Shown in pieces: positions 45,703-54,238 of a stretch of 64,000 bases of DNA. The notes under the pieces are model-generated. The model did not search any database. It worked only from the letters and a program-made list of their open reading frames with translations, and was not told the DNA's origin. The translations under genes and the position numbers were made by a program. Positions within the stretch are counted from its first letter, which is position 1; every line of letters starts with the position of its first letter. This DNA is from Sphingobacterium sp. (GTDB taxonomy: Bacteria; Bacteroidota; Bacteroidia; Sphingobacteriales; Sphingobacteriaceae): the NCBI GenBank assembly GCA_022712315.1, contig JALAGS010000028.1, positions 1 to 64,000 of the forward strand. The letters are read 5' to 3'.

Positions 45703-45710
45703 CAAAAATA
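45703..45710 (-). promoter_or_regulatory. -7 box (TATTTTTG) four nt from the S4-protein start
   Basis: A perfect TAnnTTTG on the minus strand ends 4 nt before ATG 45698, compatible with a leaderless transcript. Confidence 0.5.
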
Positions 45711-46019
45711 ATTATATTTTTAGAACCATTATAACCAAAAGCAATTATAGAAAATTCCAGTAAACCTGAGTTCAATTATTGAAACCACTTTAATTCGTTC
45801 GCATTAGGAGCTTAATAACTAATTGCAGGCAAGTTATCACCAAAGCCATGCCAACTCCCGACTGCAAGCGAATTGTTAAAACGGTGTATGCATAGTGAAT
45901 ACACCCTCTAAAGATGGAATCAACGTGGACTCACTGTGCACGCACTGTGGTTACAATTAGGAGTTGATCATAAGTTTGTACGGTGTTGGTATCAGGAAAG
46001 TCTATCGCAAGGAACAATG
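45711..46019. other. Intergenic region with repeated promoter-like motif
   Basis: About 310 bp without an ORF. TAAGTTTGTAC occurs at 45971-45981 and again at 46050-46060, each containing a TAnnTTTG box, so dapD may have two tandem promoters. A long-range AATTCG/CGAATT pair is also visible around 45790-45880. Confidence 0.45.
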
Positions 46020-46057
46020 GATAAAGTTGTTTTTAAGTCCAACTTTATCTAAGTTTG
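46020..46057 (+). promoter_or_regulatory. dapD promoter with an overlapping palindrome
   Basis: GATAAAGTTG (46020-46029) and CAACTTTATC (46040-46049) are exact inverted arms around a 10-nt spacer. They span the space between a GTTG -33 box (46026-46029) and the TAAGTTTG -7 box (46050-46057), 40 nt before dapD. The position is that of a repressor operator. Confidence 0.6.
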
Positions 46058-46097
46058 TACATCAAAATAAACTAATTCAAATAAGCAAACAAATAAT

Positions 46098-46916
46098 ATG
46101 GTAGAGCCACTAAAAAAATTGATTGAGGAAGCGTGGGAAGACAGACAATTATTAGAATATAAAGAATATACAGAAGCGATCCGCGCTGTTATCATGAAGT
46201 TAGATAGCGGGGAAATCCGTGTGGCTGAAATGATCGGTACAAGATGGCATGTAAATGATTGGATCAAAAAAGCCGTCATCTTATATTTCCCAATCAATGA
46301 TATGCGTGAAATGACTGCTGGTCCCTTTGTGTTTCATGACAAAATGAAATTAAAAACAGACTACAAACACACGGGCGTGCGTGTTGTACCAGGAGCTTCC
46401 GCTCGTTTAGGTGCCTATTTGGCTAAAGGAGTAATTATGATGCCTTCTTATGTGAATATTGGTGCTTATGTAGACGAAGGCACTATGGTAGATACATGGG
46501 CAACTGTCGGCTCTTGTGCACAAATTGGTAAACATGTACACTTAAGCGGTGGCGTCGGAATTGGTGGTGTATTGGAACCTGTACAAGCAGCCCCTGTTAT
46601 TATTGAAGACAATGTATTCATCGGATCAAGAGCGATTGTAGTCGAAGGTATTCGTGTAGAAAAAGAAGCCGTATTAGGCGCCAATGTTGTATTGACAGCA
46701 TCAACAAAAATTATTGACGTGACAGGCCCTGAGCCAGTTGAATATAAAGGTTATGTACCTGCCCGTTCAGTTGTGATTCCAGGATCTTATACGAAGAAAT
46801 TTGCAGCTGGAGAATATCAAGTTCCTTGTGCTTTGATCATTGGTCAACGTAAAGAGTCTACGGACAAAAAGACGTCATTAAATGACGCATTACGTGATCA
46901 CAATGTTGCTGTTTAA
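46098..46916 (+). CDS. dapD: 2,3,4,5-tetrahydropyridine-2,6-dicarboxylate N-succinyltransferase
   Basis: DapD is a step of the succinylase branch of lysine/diaminopimelate synthesis. The 272-residue protein has an N-terminal helical part (KKLIEEAWEDRQLLEYKEYTEAI) and a hexapeptide beta helix with MMPSYVNIGAYVDEGTMVDTWATVGSCAQIGKHVHLSGGVGIGGVLEP, all canonical. It is 27 bp before tsaC. Confidence 0.96.
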   Translation: MVEPLKKLIEEAWEDRQLLEYKEYTEAIRAVIMKLDSGEIRVAEMIGTRWHVNDWIKKAVILYFPINDMREMTAGPFVFHDKMKLKTDYKHTGVRVVPGASARLGAYLAKGVIMMPSYVNIGAYVDEGTMVDTWATVGSCAQIGKHVHLSGGVGIGGVLEPVQAAPVIIEDNVFIGSRAIVVEGIRVEKEAVLGANVVLTASTKIIDVTGPEPVEYKGYVPARSVVIPGSYTKKFAAGEYQVPCALIIGQRKESTDKKTSLNDALRDHNVAV

Positions 46917-46943
46917 CGTTAAAATTAGCATTAAAAAAATAAA

Positions 46944-47522
46944 ATGAGTGGATTCGTAGATCGAGAAGATTTGAATAAGGCCCTGGAGACGCTAAAAAAT
47001 GGCGGACTGATCTTATACCCCACGGATACAATTTGGGGAATAGGCTGTGATGCGACCAATCCAGAAGCAGTAGAAAAAGTCTTTCAGCTGAAAGGAAGAG
47101 ATAAATCCAAAAGTCTGATCGTCTTATTACATAACGACAATCAATTGGCGAGTTATGTCAATGAGATCCCAGAGGTTGCTTATCAACTTATTGAATACAC
47201 GGAAAAACCCTTGACAATTGTCTATTCGAATGCCAAAAATCTTGCTCCCAATGCAATAGCGGAAGACGGATCAATTGGCATTCGGATTGTCAAACATCCT
47301 TTTTGTGAACAGCTTTTACAACGGTTCCGCAAACCGATAATCTCCACTTCGGCAAATATCAGCGGTGCTCCCACAGCAAAAGATTTTGACGAAATAGCTG
47401 ATGCCATCAAAGAGGGAGTGGACTATATTGTCGCCTACGGCAGAGATGTAGCAACAGATGGAAAATCATCTACCATTATGAAACTGGACCCTAGTGGTAA
47501 ATTCGAATTTATTAGAAAATAG
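46944..47522 (+). CDS. tsaC: Threonylcarbamoyl-AMP synthase (TsaC/Sua5/YciO family)
   Basis: A 192-residue protein that makes threonylcarbamoyl-AMP for t6A in tRNA. It shows LILYPTDTIWGIGCDATN, KGRDKSKSLIVL, IGIRIVKHPFCEQLL and the STSANISGAP signature. YciO paralogues look similar, but with tsaE also in the window TsaC is the likelier role. It overlaps nothing and is one base from the DUF4920 gene. Confidence 0.88.
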   Translation: MSGFVDREDLNKALETLKNGGLILYPTDTIWGIGCDATNPEAVEKVFQLKGRDKSKSLIVLLHNDNQLASYVNEIPEVAYQLIEYTEKPLTIVYSNAKNLAPNAIAEDGSIGIRIVKHPFCEQLLQRFRKPIISTSANISGAPTAKDFDEIADAIKEGVDYIVAYGRDVATDGKSSTIMKLDPSGKFEFIRK

Positions 47523-47523
47523 C

Positions 47524-48003
47524 ATGAAAAAGATTTTTTTAATTTTTGTATTAGGGATTGCCCTTGCCAACCTTTCTTCAGCACAGCAAAAGGACATTCC
47601 TTCAGCAAAGCCAGGTGTTAAATATGGAAAGGAAATCTCTGCTTCCAATGCAATATCAGTAGCAAAGCTTGAAAAAGAACTCAGCAAAAAAAATGCTTTC
47701 AACGGGAGAATAGAAGGCAAGGTTGTTGAAGTTTGTAAGAAAAAAGGTTGTTTCATGACACTGCAACGAGATGGTGAAGAGCCTATTACTGTGCGTTTCA
47801 AAGACTACGGTTTCTTTATGCCGGCAGATATTATTGGTAAAACAGTTGTCGTTGAGGGTATCGCAAAGAAAAAGGAAGTTTCTGTTGCTTCTTTACAACA
47901 CGCGGCCAAAGATCTTGGCAAATCGCAAACTGAAATAGATCAAATTACACAACCCAAGAAAGACATTAGTATTATAGCTGATGGAGTTCTGGTTGTAAAA
48001 TAA
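47524..48003 (+). CDS. DUF4920-type exported protein
   Basis: The start was set to 47524 (MKKIFLIFVLGIALANLSSAQ signal peptide); 159 residues. The mature domain (GRIEGKVVEVCKKKGCFMTLQRDGEEPITVRFKDYGFFMPADIIGKTVVVEGIAKKKEVS) is an OB-fold-like module with a CKKKGC pair, characteristic of the DUF4920 family. It may bind metal or a redox partner through the two cysteines, but function is unknown. It lies one base after tsaC and 31 bp before folP. Confidence 0.83.
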   Translation: MKKIFLIFVLGIALANLSSAQQKDIPSAKPGVKYGKEISASNAISVAKLEKELSKKNAFNGRIEGKVVEVCKKKGCFMTLQRDGEEPITVRFKDYGFFMPADIIGKTVVVEGIAKKKEVSVASLQHAAKDLGKSQTEIDQITQPKKDISIIADGVLVVK

Positions 48004-48034
48004 AATTTTCATACGCTTATCTACTGTTGCTCTA

Positions 48035-48877
48035 ATGAAAAGATTCCAAACGTCAGCTTGCCATTCCATACGAGTGGATGGGAATTTATTGACCTTCGAA
48101 AAACCTGTTATTATGGGGATACTCAATGTGACTCCGGATTCTTTTTATGATGGCGGTGACAATACAACAGTTGAATTAGCGGTCGAGAAAGCAAGAAAAC
48201 TGCTACTTGAAGGTGCGCAAATTCTTGATATTGGTGCCTATTCCTCCCGCCCAGGTGCCCCGCTGATCTCTTCACAAGAAGAAATGGATCGGGCTCTTCC
48301 CCCAATTCGCGCAATTAAGGAAGCATTTCCGGAAGCTGTTTTATCAATCGATACTTTCCGTGCTGATGTCGCGGCTTCAGCAATCGAAGCAGGGGTTCAT
48401 ATCGTTAATGATGTATCTGGCGGCACACTAGACGATGATATGTTTGCAACAGTAGCGAAATACCAAGTTCCTTATATTCTCATGCATATGCGCGGTATAC
48501 CTGAAAATATGCAAGAAAAAACCGAATATAAAGACATTGTAACAGATGTGGCGACCTTCCTGGGTGAACGTATCGCCAAATTGAGAAGTCTCGGGGTAAA
48601 GGATATTATTCTTGATCCGGGTTTTGGTTTTGCGAAGACAGTTGAACAGAACTATGAGTTGCTCTATCGTGTCAATGAGCTTCACTACTTCGAATTACCT
48701 ATACTGGGCGGAATCTCCCGTAAATCCATGATCTATAAAAAAATCGGAATCACAGCCCAAGATGCATTAAATGGTACAACTGCATTAAATACTCTATTGC
48801 TCGAAAGAGGTATACAGATACTTCGGGTACATGACGTAAAGGAAGCCAAACAATTAGTTGATCTCTTCTATTCGTAA
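48035..48877 (+). CDS. folP: Dihydropteroate synthase
   Basis: FolP joins p-aminobenzoate to dihydropterin pyrophosphate in folate synthesis. The 280-residue TIM-barrel enzyme has IMGILNVTPDSFYDGG, GAQILDIGAYSSRPGA, VNDVSGG, LMHMRGIPENMQ, ILDPGFGFAKTVEQNY and GGISRKSMI, matching all conserved loops. It ends 6 bp from the convergent di-heme protein gene. Confidence 0.96.
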   Translation: MKRFQTSACHSIRVDGNLLTFEKPVIMGILNVTPDSFYDGGDNTTVELAVEKARKLLLEGAQILDIGAYSSRPGAPLISSQEEMDRALPPIRAIKEAFPEAVLSIDTFRADVAASAIEAGVHIVNDVSGGTLDDDMFATVAKYQVPYILMHMRGIPENMQEKTEYKDIVTDVATFLGERIAKLRSLGVKDIILDPGFGFAKTVEQNYELLYRVNELHYFELPILGGISRKSMIYKKIGITAQDALNGTTALNTLLLERGIQILRVHDVKEAKQLVDLFYS

Positions 48878-48883
48878 TTCCTA

Positions 48884-49906
48884 CTATCTCCCTACAAACG
48901 CCGCATCGCTTAATGTTTTAATAAAAGCGATAATATCCTCCTTTTCCGCTTCGGTCATAGCAATCCGATTGCCATTTTCTTTAAGCAAAGGATCTAAATT
49001 AGCTGCATCCAAAACGCCATGATCAAAATAATCCAAAACAGCTTTTAGCGTCGGAAACTGGCCAAAACTTCCATAAGGAGCCGTATATTCGGCATTCCTC
49101 AAAGACGGCACCCGAAAAGCCATATAATCTTCTTCCGCACCTGTGATGCGCGCCCTCCCCGCTTCGTCGGGATTTTTATTTAATGGGAACCCCACATTTC
49201 TAAAACTCTGATCGGTAAATAATTCTGTTGCATGGCAACTTTCACATTTTAACTTAAACACCTGGTACCCCCTTGCTTCCGAGATTGTAAATTGCTCTCC
49301 TTCACCTCGTTTTACCTTATCATATTTACTGTTGGCCGAAATTAAAGTATACTCATACTGTGCAATACTTTTATAAATACGATCCGGTGTTATGCGCTCA
49401 TCGCCGAAAACCCTCTTGAACAAATTTTTATAATCGACATCTGTACTGATTTTGCCGATAACTTCTACGATAGAAGAGTTCATCTCCTCATGCGTGATAA
49501 TTGGAACCAGAGGTTGTTTCTCCAGTTCAAGTATATTGCCATCCCAATTGTAGAATTTCATAAAAGCCAAATTCTGTAAGGGGGGCGTATTCCGAAATCC
49601 AACACGACCATATATACCTGTTGCTTGCATTTTTCCATCGGAAAAGGCAAGAGACGGGTTATGGCAGCTTGCACATGAGATCGTATTATTGCCACTAAAT
49701 CTCTTCTCATTAAATAGTTTTTCGCCTAATTCGACGCCATACTTCGTTGGCTTATTGCTATTAAATGAATTAGTTAAACTGGGGAAATCTGCCGGAATAT
49801 TGAAAGGGATTGTGGGGTTGTCTTCAATCGCATATTCAACGATGTCATCCCTGCTACAGGACAAAGCGATTACTATAACTGTTAGGATTAAGATGACTTT
49901 TTTCAT
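48884..49906 (-). CDS. Di-heme cytochrome c peroxidase-family lipoprotein (MbnH/MauG-like)
   Basis: A 340-residue lipoprotein (MKKVILILTVIVIALSC, Cys17). It has two heme c sites, CASCH (C78/C81/H82) and CESCH (C221/C224/H225), in the bacterial di-heme peroxidase/MauG superfamily. The WDGNILELEKQPLVPI and GFRNTPPLQNLAFMKFYNWDG segments match the family. Because an MbnP gene lies immediately upstream in the same direction, it is probably MbnH, the enzyme that oxidises a Trp of MbnP to kynurenine to form a copper site. That is inferred from the pair. A hairpin separates it from mbnP. Confidence 0.9.
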   Translation of the reverse strand: MKKVILILTVIVIALSCSRDDIVEYAIEDNPTIPFNIPADFPSLTNSFNSNKPTKYGVELGEKLFNEKRFSGNNTISCASCHNPSLAFSDGKMQATGIYGRVGFRNTPPLQNLAFMKFYNWDGNILELEKQPLVPIITHEEMNSSIVEVIGKISTDVDYKNLFKRVFGDERITPDRIYKSIAQYEYTLISANSKYDKVKRGEGEQFTISEARGYQVFKLKCESCHATELFTDQSFRNVGFPLNKNPDEAGRARITGAEEDYMAFRVPSLRNAEYTAPYGSFGQFPTLKAVLDYFDHGVLDAANLDPLLKENGNRIAMTEAEKEDIIAFIKTLSDAAFVGR

Positions 49907-50007
49907 CCTTCTATTTTTATCAATGGTTGACGATTATCCAAAACACATGTTCCGAAGGCATGATGCCAGCAGAATGGTCACATTTGTTTATGCATGACTT
50001 ATTTAAA

Positions 50008-50045
50008 TAAACGGCTACAACCTAATTCAAGATTATAGCCGTTTA
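50008..50045 (-). terminator. Hairpin between mbnP and mbnH-like genes
   Basis: TAAACGGCTA and TAGCCGTTTA (10-bp exact arms, 18-nt loop). On the minus strand the stem ends in an AT-rich stretch, so it may be a partial terminator that lowers expression of the downstream di-heme gene. Confidence 0.6.
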
Positions 50046-50053
50046 CTTACTAT

Positions 50054-50902
50054 TTAGTTGGAAACACTCTCAACAGCAAACATACCGGCGGTATCGCTAG
50101 TTCCATTTCCACCGAGGTTATCAACAAACTTCACCATTTCCACGGCCGAATGAATACTAGGCACGGCATTATTCGCGCCCAAAGTGATCGTATTGGTTTT
50201 TCCGCTTAGAAGCTTATCGAAATCTGCTCTGATATTAATTTGTGGCACACTTTTGCCTACATTCATTAAAGATGGTAGACTTAATGTGATATCCCGATAA
50301 GCATCTACACCTTGTTTATAAGTAGATTCATCGCCATTTGTTCCATTAACCGTACTTCCTGTATGGATAGATAGTTCCTTATGGTCTACACCATAAAAGC
50401 CTTCCAGTTTTGTAAACCTGTACCCAGTTCCCCATTCCCAATGCATTTGGGTATCGTTTGCACCTGCAGCCGCATAAAAAGCTGGAAATCTAAGTTGGTC
50501 CAAGGTATTTATCTCCTGCTTAACACCCAAACCAAATTTAATCTGTTTGTATTCGCCAACAGGTATATTACTCAGCACATAATTTAAACTTGCCGCTTTC
50601 GCCTGATCGATTACTGTCGCCCCCCTATCCAAGTCATTTACATGATAAGGGACTTCAGTCCCATCGGATTTAATAAGCCTGATATTGCTAATCACATACT
50701 TGAGCTCCGAAAATTGATGCACTTGTCCATTCGCCGAGGTATTTGTTGCAGCTGCGGGAGATTCAGCTCCACCTAAAACAATTGTTGTATTTTTAAACGT
50801 ATTGTTGAAATGCAAATTAACACTATTGGCAACATCTTCACTTTTACTGCATGAAATCATGACCAGCGAGATCATCATAAGTTTGATTGTATTTGTTTTC
50901 AT
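50054..50902 (-). CDS. MbnP-family copper-binding lipoprotein
   Basis: A 282-residue lipoprotein (MKTNTIKLMMISLVMISC). The mature protein begins VNLHFNNTF, then YVISNIRLIKSDGTEVP and the key segment DTQMHWEWGTGYRFTKLEGFYG (M153, H154, W155, W157), which matches the MbnP family. In Methylosinus MbnP, MbnH converts a Trp to kynurenine that helps bind Cu(I). Here W155 or W157 is the candidate. It sits 22 bp after a copper-receptor-like TonB gene and before the di-heme gene. Gene name left empty because the homologue is assigned by motif only. Confidence 0.88.
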   Translation of the reverse strand: MKTNTIKLMMISLVMISCSKSEDVANSVNLHFNNTFKNTTIVLGGAESPAAATNTSANGQVHQFSELKYVISNIRLIKSDGTEVPYHVNDLDRGATVIDQAKAASLNYVLSNIPVGEYKQIKFGLGVKQEINTLDQLRFPAFYAAAGANDTQMHWEWGTGYRFTKLEGFYGVDHKELSIHTGSTVNGTNGDESTYKQGVDAYRDITLSLPSLMNVGKSVPQINIRADFDKLLSGKTNTITLGANNAVPSIHSAVEMVKFVDNLGGNGTSDTAGMFAVESVSN

Positions 50903-50924
50903 TTTATGTTAAGTTTTAAATTAT

Positions 50925-52913
50925 TTAAAAATTGATTTTTAAGGATATAAATATATTTCTACCCATACGGGGTATATTTCCCCAATCCGCATAGGTACTA
51001 TAGTATTCATTGAAGATATTTTCCGCACCGACCTGAAATACTGCTGTCAATTTTCTTATCTTGAAATTATAGTCAGCAGAGGCATTCCAGATCTTATAAG
51101 ATGCCGTTTTGTCTTCTCCATATTCGGGACTGTAGTTGACCTGACTAAAGTCTCCGTTGATGGAAGTCTGCACACCGATCATTTTATACCGGTAATGCAA
51201 TGATGTCTGGTAGCTTAATGGACGTATAAAAGGTAGATTTCCGCCCATATTGTCCTTCCCTTTGGCATAAGTAAGTACAGCTTTCCAATCCAGATCCGGC
51301 AAGATCTGGTACTGCGCATCAAGCGCGAGATTAAACAATGTCGCATGATCTAAGGAGGTATACCCTTTCACACCTACAGACTGATAGTTCATCGGGCTAC
51401 CCAAACTCAAAATTCGTCCAATAATGTAATCTTGGATAAAGAAATAGTTTGCCTTAGCACCAATGCTCAACTTCTCCGTCTTAAATCCGGCACTGGCATT
51501 GGCTTCGTAAGAAACCTCATTTTTTAAATCCGGGTTTCCGATATAATCATAGCGATCGAAACTATTATACATGTAATAACCATAAGCTTCCGAAACGGAA
51601 GGCGCCCGGTGTCCAAATCCTGTACCTACAGAAAAGTCAAACGGACCAATATTTAATTGATAGCTGGCATGTAGGCTCGGAAGAACTCTATTTTTCTTTT
51701 GCGGGGAACCGGGATGAAAAATCCAGTTAAATTCGACGTATTTCGAATAATTATAGTTCAAACCCAATGAGCCCCCAAAGACAACTCTGCTGATATCGGA
51801 AAGATCCAGTGTGTTATTCATCGCTACACTCGCAAAACGCGTGGTCACCCATGGCCAGCTATAGGCAAACATGGTTTGCTTGGACCGGTCCTGAGGATAC
51901 ATACGCATTTCCGCGATAGATAGATTGTCGTAAGCATTTACCTGTATTTCAGAAGAATAACGATCTTTCTGCAGATTAATTTTGGACAAAAGACCGTAGG
52001 TTGTGCTCCAGCCAGGCATATCCATATGAACCAAATTTTCAGGACGCGTGGTGTCATCCATATAGTGTTCAATTGCATTAAAATAAACTTTGGTATCCCA
52101 TGCTTTTACCAAGCCTTCTTCAAACAGCTGTTTGTATGCCGCAGAAGTAATAATTGCTCTCGACAGCCACAGGTCCATTGGTAAGGCCGGAAAGCCTACA
52201 TCTTTAGCACGATCAAAAATAGCATCCACCCGAACCGCGGAAAGAGGACTTGTTTTATAAGCCAGACCTAACGATGCATTGAATTTATTATATTGAGAAT
52301 GCCGTACTTCATCGTCATTGCCATCATAATAATTCCCTGCTTTCCGGAAGGCAATACTTCCATCTGCCACAAATTTGTCGCTTGAATAATATAAATTTCC
52401 GAGATTAAAAGTCTGCTTATTATTGAATTCAAAACCTGTCTGATAGGCCCCGCCAAATTTTTTCTGCAGACCAAACGATGTATTTCTTCTTTTCAGATCT
52501 ATACTTCCTGCGACCGAAGCTCCATGTAAATTTCCCTCCTGTCCAGATTTAATAGCTATGGATGAAAGATTATTACTTTCGACATAGGAGGTTATCGGAT
52601 CCATCTTATCGGTACAGGCTCCAAAGACATGCATTCCATCGATCGTTATTGTAGAACGCTCACTACTCATGTTATTGAGCAGGGGCTCCCAAGCATATGC
52701 TCCACGTTTGATGAAACTAATATTACTTGCAGAGGCTAAGAATTCATCCACGGAGACTGCCATCTTCAGATCGTTCTCAATCTTCTTTTTGACTGCTGCA
52801 TTGACCGTCACCTCCTCAAGACGTCTCGTTGTATCGCGCGTAACAGCATTGCTTTGTCCATTAACATTCAATCCCAAGAGAAGCATCAAGAGACTAAAAC
52901 TTATCTTCTTCAT
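50925..52913 (-). CDS. TonB-dependent receptor of the copper-binding OprC/NosA type
   Basis: A 662-residue outer-membrane receptor with signal peptide (LLMLLLGLNVNGQ), plug domain (RRLEEVTVNAAVKK) and a 22-strand barrel ending in FISLKINF. The plug carries FGACTDKMDP, giving C100-x3-M104, and a barrel loop has EHYMDD, giving H283-x-M285. CxxxM plus HxM are the Cu(I)-binding residues described for Pseudomonas OprC. SusC-type N-terminal domains are absent. It lies between a lipoprotein gene and mbnP, so the locus is likely for copper uptake. Confidence 0.9.
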   Translation of the reverse strand: MKKISFSLLMLLLGLNVNGQSNAVTRDTTRRLEEVTVNAAVKKKIENDLKMAVSVDEFLASASNISFIKRGAYAWEPLLNNMSSERSTITIDGMHVFGACTDKMDPITSYVESNNLSSIAIKSGQEGNLHGASVAGSIDLKRRNTSFGLQKKFGGAYQTGFEFNNKQTFNLGNLYYSSDKFVADGSIAFRKAGNYYDGNDDEVRHSQYNKFNASLGLAYKTSPLSAVRVDAIFDRAKDVGFPALPMDLWLSRAIITSAAYKQLFEEGLVKAWDTKVYFNAIEHYMDDTTRPENLVHMDMPGWSTTYGLLSKINLQKDRYSSEIQVNAYDNLSIAEMRMYPQDRSKQTMFAYSWPWVTTRFASVAMNNTLDLSDISRVVFGGSLGLNYNYSKYVEFNWIFHPGSPQKKNRVLPSLHASYQLNIGPFDFSVGTGFGHRAPSVSEAYGYYMYNSFDRYDYIGNPDLKNEVSYEANASAGFKTEKLSIGAKANYFFIQDYIIGRILSLGSPMNYQSVGVKGYTSLDHATLFNLALDAQYQILPDLDWKAVLTYAKGKDNMGGNLPFIRPLSYQTSLHYRYKMIGVQTSINGDFSQVNYSPEYGEDKTASYKIWNASADYNFKIRKLTAVFQVGAENIFNEYYSTYADWGNIPRMGRNIFISLKINF

Positions 52914-52918
52914 AGCTA

Positions 52919-53824
52919 CTAGAACAGAATATCAATGTATAACTCACTTTTACGTCCTTCTACACCCGGTGTAAAATCTTTTGGCACCTCTGTCCCGGCT
53001 ATTACCCGTCCATTTTGGTTAACCAAAATAAAATTCAGCGTCCAATTGCCTGTCATTGTGTAATTCACAACACCTTGATACAATCCACCTCCCTGCTGTA
53101 CCAAGTCCTTGTTATTGGGCGAAGAATGGTTACCCATCGAAGGTTCCGGCATCCGTGGATCCAATTGCAGGACATATCCATTGACTGTGGCATAAGACAA
53201 TTGTGCGGCATCCAATTTATAAATCCCTGCAACCAATTTATTCTCAGAAACATTCGGCTTCCTTGGAGAAATCAACGCAATTATATATTGCTCATTATCT
53301 TTCCCTGTAAATGTGGTCATGTTAAGATTTTTGTTTGTCTGCGGCTTTACAGTTACATTTTGTATAGCCGAAAAATTCTGATCGCCAATTTTAAAATTGA
53401 TTTCCAAACTCCAGGTCGTTCCTTCAGAGCTCGTATTCATAAACACACTGTACCCCGAAAAATAGCGACCATCCAAGGTATAATCCAATACCGATTGGTG
53501 TGGACAGGAAATTTTCACTCCTTGAGCATCGGTCTGTATTGGTCGAAAGCCGACCGAAGAAACCTCCACGGGCTCATTTGTTTGCTGCTTATTAATTTTC
53601 ACCCGGATATCATTGTATCCCCGGTACAAAACTCCTCCTAAGGCCTCAATACGAATAGTAAAACCCGAAGAAACAAAACTCGAAACCTCTTTAAACTCCG
53701 GATTCTCCTCAACTGTATTTCCCCGTTCAGCCTCATAATCTGTTTTTTCCTTTGTACAGGATGTTAGGAAAAAGCATATAATCAAGATATAGAAACCAGC
53801 ACTTTTTAGATATAAATCTCTCAT
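52919..53824 (-). CDS. Hypothetical lipoprotein of the copper-receptor locus
   Basis: A 301-residue lipoprotein (IICFFLTSC). Two beta-sandwich-like halves are suggested: FTIRIEALGGVLYRGYNDIRVKINKQQTNEPVEV and GLYQGVVNYTMTGNWTLNFILVNQNGRVIAGTEVPKDF. The second resembles FixH/YtkA-like domains found beside metal transporters, but the link is weak. Acidic, His/Met content is low. It overlaps nothing, ends 6 bp before the TonB receptor and begins the operon. It may be a surface or periplasmic partner of the receptor. Confidence 0.78.
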   Translation of the reverse strand: MRDLYLKSAGFYILIICFFLTSCTKEKTDYEAERGNTVEENPEFKEVSSFVSSGFTIRIEALGGVLYRGYNDIRVKINKQQTNEPVEVSSVGFRPIQTDAQGVKISCPHQSVLDYTLDGRYFSGYSVFMNTSSEGTTWSLEINFKIGDQNFSAIQNVTVKPQTNKNLNMTTFTGKDNEQYIIALISPRKPNVSENKLVAGIYKLDAAQLSYATVNGYVLQLDPRMPEPSMGNHSSPNNKDLVQQGGGLYQGVVNYTMTGNWTLNFILVNQNGRVIAGTEVPKDFTPGVEGRKSELYIDILF

Positions 53825-54238
53825 CTATAATTTTTCATTTGTGATGAAACTATCCGAATAATTCATTTCCTCATGTGATTATTCATGCGTAATTTTTATA
53901 CTCATGGATCCGTCGCACGCGGTTTAAATAAATCATAACGGTATCATCTGTTACGAATGGATCTATTTTATCGTATAGATGAATCTAGTATGCTCCATTC
54001 AATTTTAAGAGAATTGAAACCGCTAGATTGATTTTCAACAGATTAACACCTATTATTAAGGTTCGAAAATCCATTCAAAATGGCTTGGATCCACATAGCA
54101 ACATAGCCCAAACAATCAGGTCGGTTTCATTGAAATAACTAGTTATTGAATAAGGGTTCGCGACGATAAAAAAATCAACAGGACGTATCCTTCATGAAAG
54201 AACCGCTATTACTTATTCAAATAAAATGTTAGCTGGAT
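53825..54238. other. Intergenic region with palindromes, no supported gene
   Basis: About 410 bp upstream of the copper-receptor operon. TTCAATT/AATTGAA (53998-54018) and a larger element with TTGAATAAG (54146-54154) and CTTATTCAA (54212-54220), plus inner GGTTC/GAACC, are visible. No clear TAnnTTTG box was found on either strand. Confidence 0.5.

Noticed and set aside
53015-53641. 208-codon plus-strand ORF antisense to the copper-locus lipoprotein
   Set aside because: Long, but its composition is unlike a protein (many Ile/Arg/Gln runs), and the minus-strand frame has a lipoprotein signal and operon spacing.
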